5,631 nt of DNA. Origin: an uncultured Candidatus Saccharibacteria bacterium (GTDB lineage: Bacteria > Patescibacteria > Saccharimonadia > Saccharimonadales > UBA6022). Below are positions 5,379 through 5,631 of the stretch, one piece after another. Under the pieces are notes generated by a model, which had not been told where the DNA came from, made no database searches, and worked only from the letters and a program-made list of their open reading frames with translations. Both the position numbers and the translations under genes were made by a program. Location of the stretch: positions 1 to 5,631 of the forward strand of contig CAMPJF010000069.1 of the NCBI GenBank assembly GCA_946886725.1, in the 5' to 3' direction. Each line of letters starts with the position of its first letter. Position 1 is the stretch's first letter.

Positions 5379-5386
5379 AGAGGAGG
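5379..5386 (+). promoter_or_regulatory. Strong Shine-Dalgarno site of rpsF
   Basis: AGAGGAGG lies 6 nt before the ATG at 5393. It is close to the full anti-Shine-Dalgarno complement, as expected for a highly expressed ribosomal protein gene. It is the strongest such site in the window and fixes the rpsF start. Confidence 0.85.
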
Positions 5387-5392
5387 AAATCT

Positions 5393-5631
5393 ATGAAAGA
5401 ATACGAACTAACCGTTCTGATTCACCCTGATCTCGAAGCAGATCTTGAGACTCCACTTGCCAAGGTCCGTGATATTATCACGACTGCCGGCGGTGAAATT
5501 GTAAAAGAAGACAACTGGGGTAAGAAAAAACTTGCCTACAAGATTGATCGCCAGGATTTTGCAGTCTATGTGTACTTTGACGTCAAACTTCCTGCAGACG
5601 CACCACTAAAGATTAGCAACACGTTCAATAT
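5393..5631 (+). CDS. rpsF: 30S ribosomal protein S6 (3' truncated by window edge)
   Basis: S6 is a small-subunit protein that pairs with S18 and binds the central domain of 16S rRNA. The visible 79 codons cover most of the usual length of about 95-100 residues or a little more. Family features are clear: MKEYELTVLIHPDLE as the first beta strand, a helix (about 20-32), then GGEIVKEDNWGKKKLAYKI and the strand DFAVYVYFDV, which together make the S6 ferredoxin-like fold. The start is fixed by the strong upstream ribosome site, and the gene has its own promoter and a structured leader. In most bacteria rpsF is followed by ssb and rpsR; that part lies outside the window. The family assignment is firm; only the C-terminus is missing. 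Confidence 0.96.
   Translation, partial: MKEYELTVLIHPDLEADLETPLAKVRDIITTAGGEIVKEDNWGKKKLAYKIDRQDFAVYVYFDVKLPADAPLKISNTFN

Larger units (their letters stand above)
5198..5392. other. Divergent intergenic region between the hypothetical gene and rpsF
   Basis: These 195 bp hold the rpsF promoter and leader on the right and the start region of the minus-strand gene on the left. GACGT (5222-5226) and ACGTC (5237-5241) form a short inverted repeat. CTAGA or its complement occurs three times around the rpsF promoter (5296-5300, 5315-5319, 5352-5356). I found no convincing -35/-10 pair for the minus-strand gene and no small gene. Confidence 0.6.

Overview
The window looks like a chromosomal segment from a Patescibacteria/CPR bacterium, most likely Candidatus Saccharibacteria (TM7). 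The main reason is a tandem set of short type IV pilin-like proteins that share an almost invariant G|FTIVELL N-terminus, a form I associate with that group. The assignment rests on recognition only. Coding regions are of moderate GC and densely packed, intergenic regions are AT-rich, and TAA, TAG and TGA are all used as stops. I see no insertion sequences, CRISPR, tRNA or rRNA.

Layout. Bases 1-117 may be the last codons of an upstream gene. They are followed by about 230 bp of AT-rich non-coding DNA with a good promoter (TTGCAA-17-TGCTATAAT). Next, 352-2592 encodes a complete FtsK/SpoIIIE DNA translocase with membrane anchor, alpha/beta motor and gamma winged-helix domains. A 48-bp gap holds a strong promoter (TTGTCA-16-TATACT) so close to the next ATG that the transcript may be leaderless. 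From 2641 to 4754 four pilin-like genes run in the same direction, overlapping or nearly touching, as one operon. Two starts are best placed downstream of the longest reading frame (3778 and 4212) on Shine-Dalgarno evidence. A long perfect hairpin (4769-4808) separates this operon from a convergent gene for an unrecognised 124-residue protein (4823-5197, minus strand). A divergent intergenic region then carries a promoter, repeated CTAGA half-sites and two small leader hairpins ahead of rpsF (ribosomal protein S6), which runs off the right edge.

How the genes fit together. FtsK (chromosome segregation at the septum) and S6 (translation) are housekeeping genes. The accessory part is the pilin operon: four class III-signal prepilins expected to be processed by a prepilin peptidase and assembled by a type IV pilus machine encoded elsewhere. 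Each has the same assembly helix but a different C-terminal head with an even number of cysteines, so the operon probably supplies several pilus subunits, such as a major pilin plus minor or adhesive ones. One of them (3218-3757) carries a DPWGxPY motif like that of type II secretion major pseudopilins. In host-attached Saccharibacteria such pili could serve motility or attachment, which is inference here. I see no wholly new system; the pilin operon and the unknown convergent gene are the parts most worth following up.
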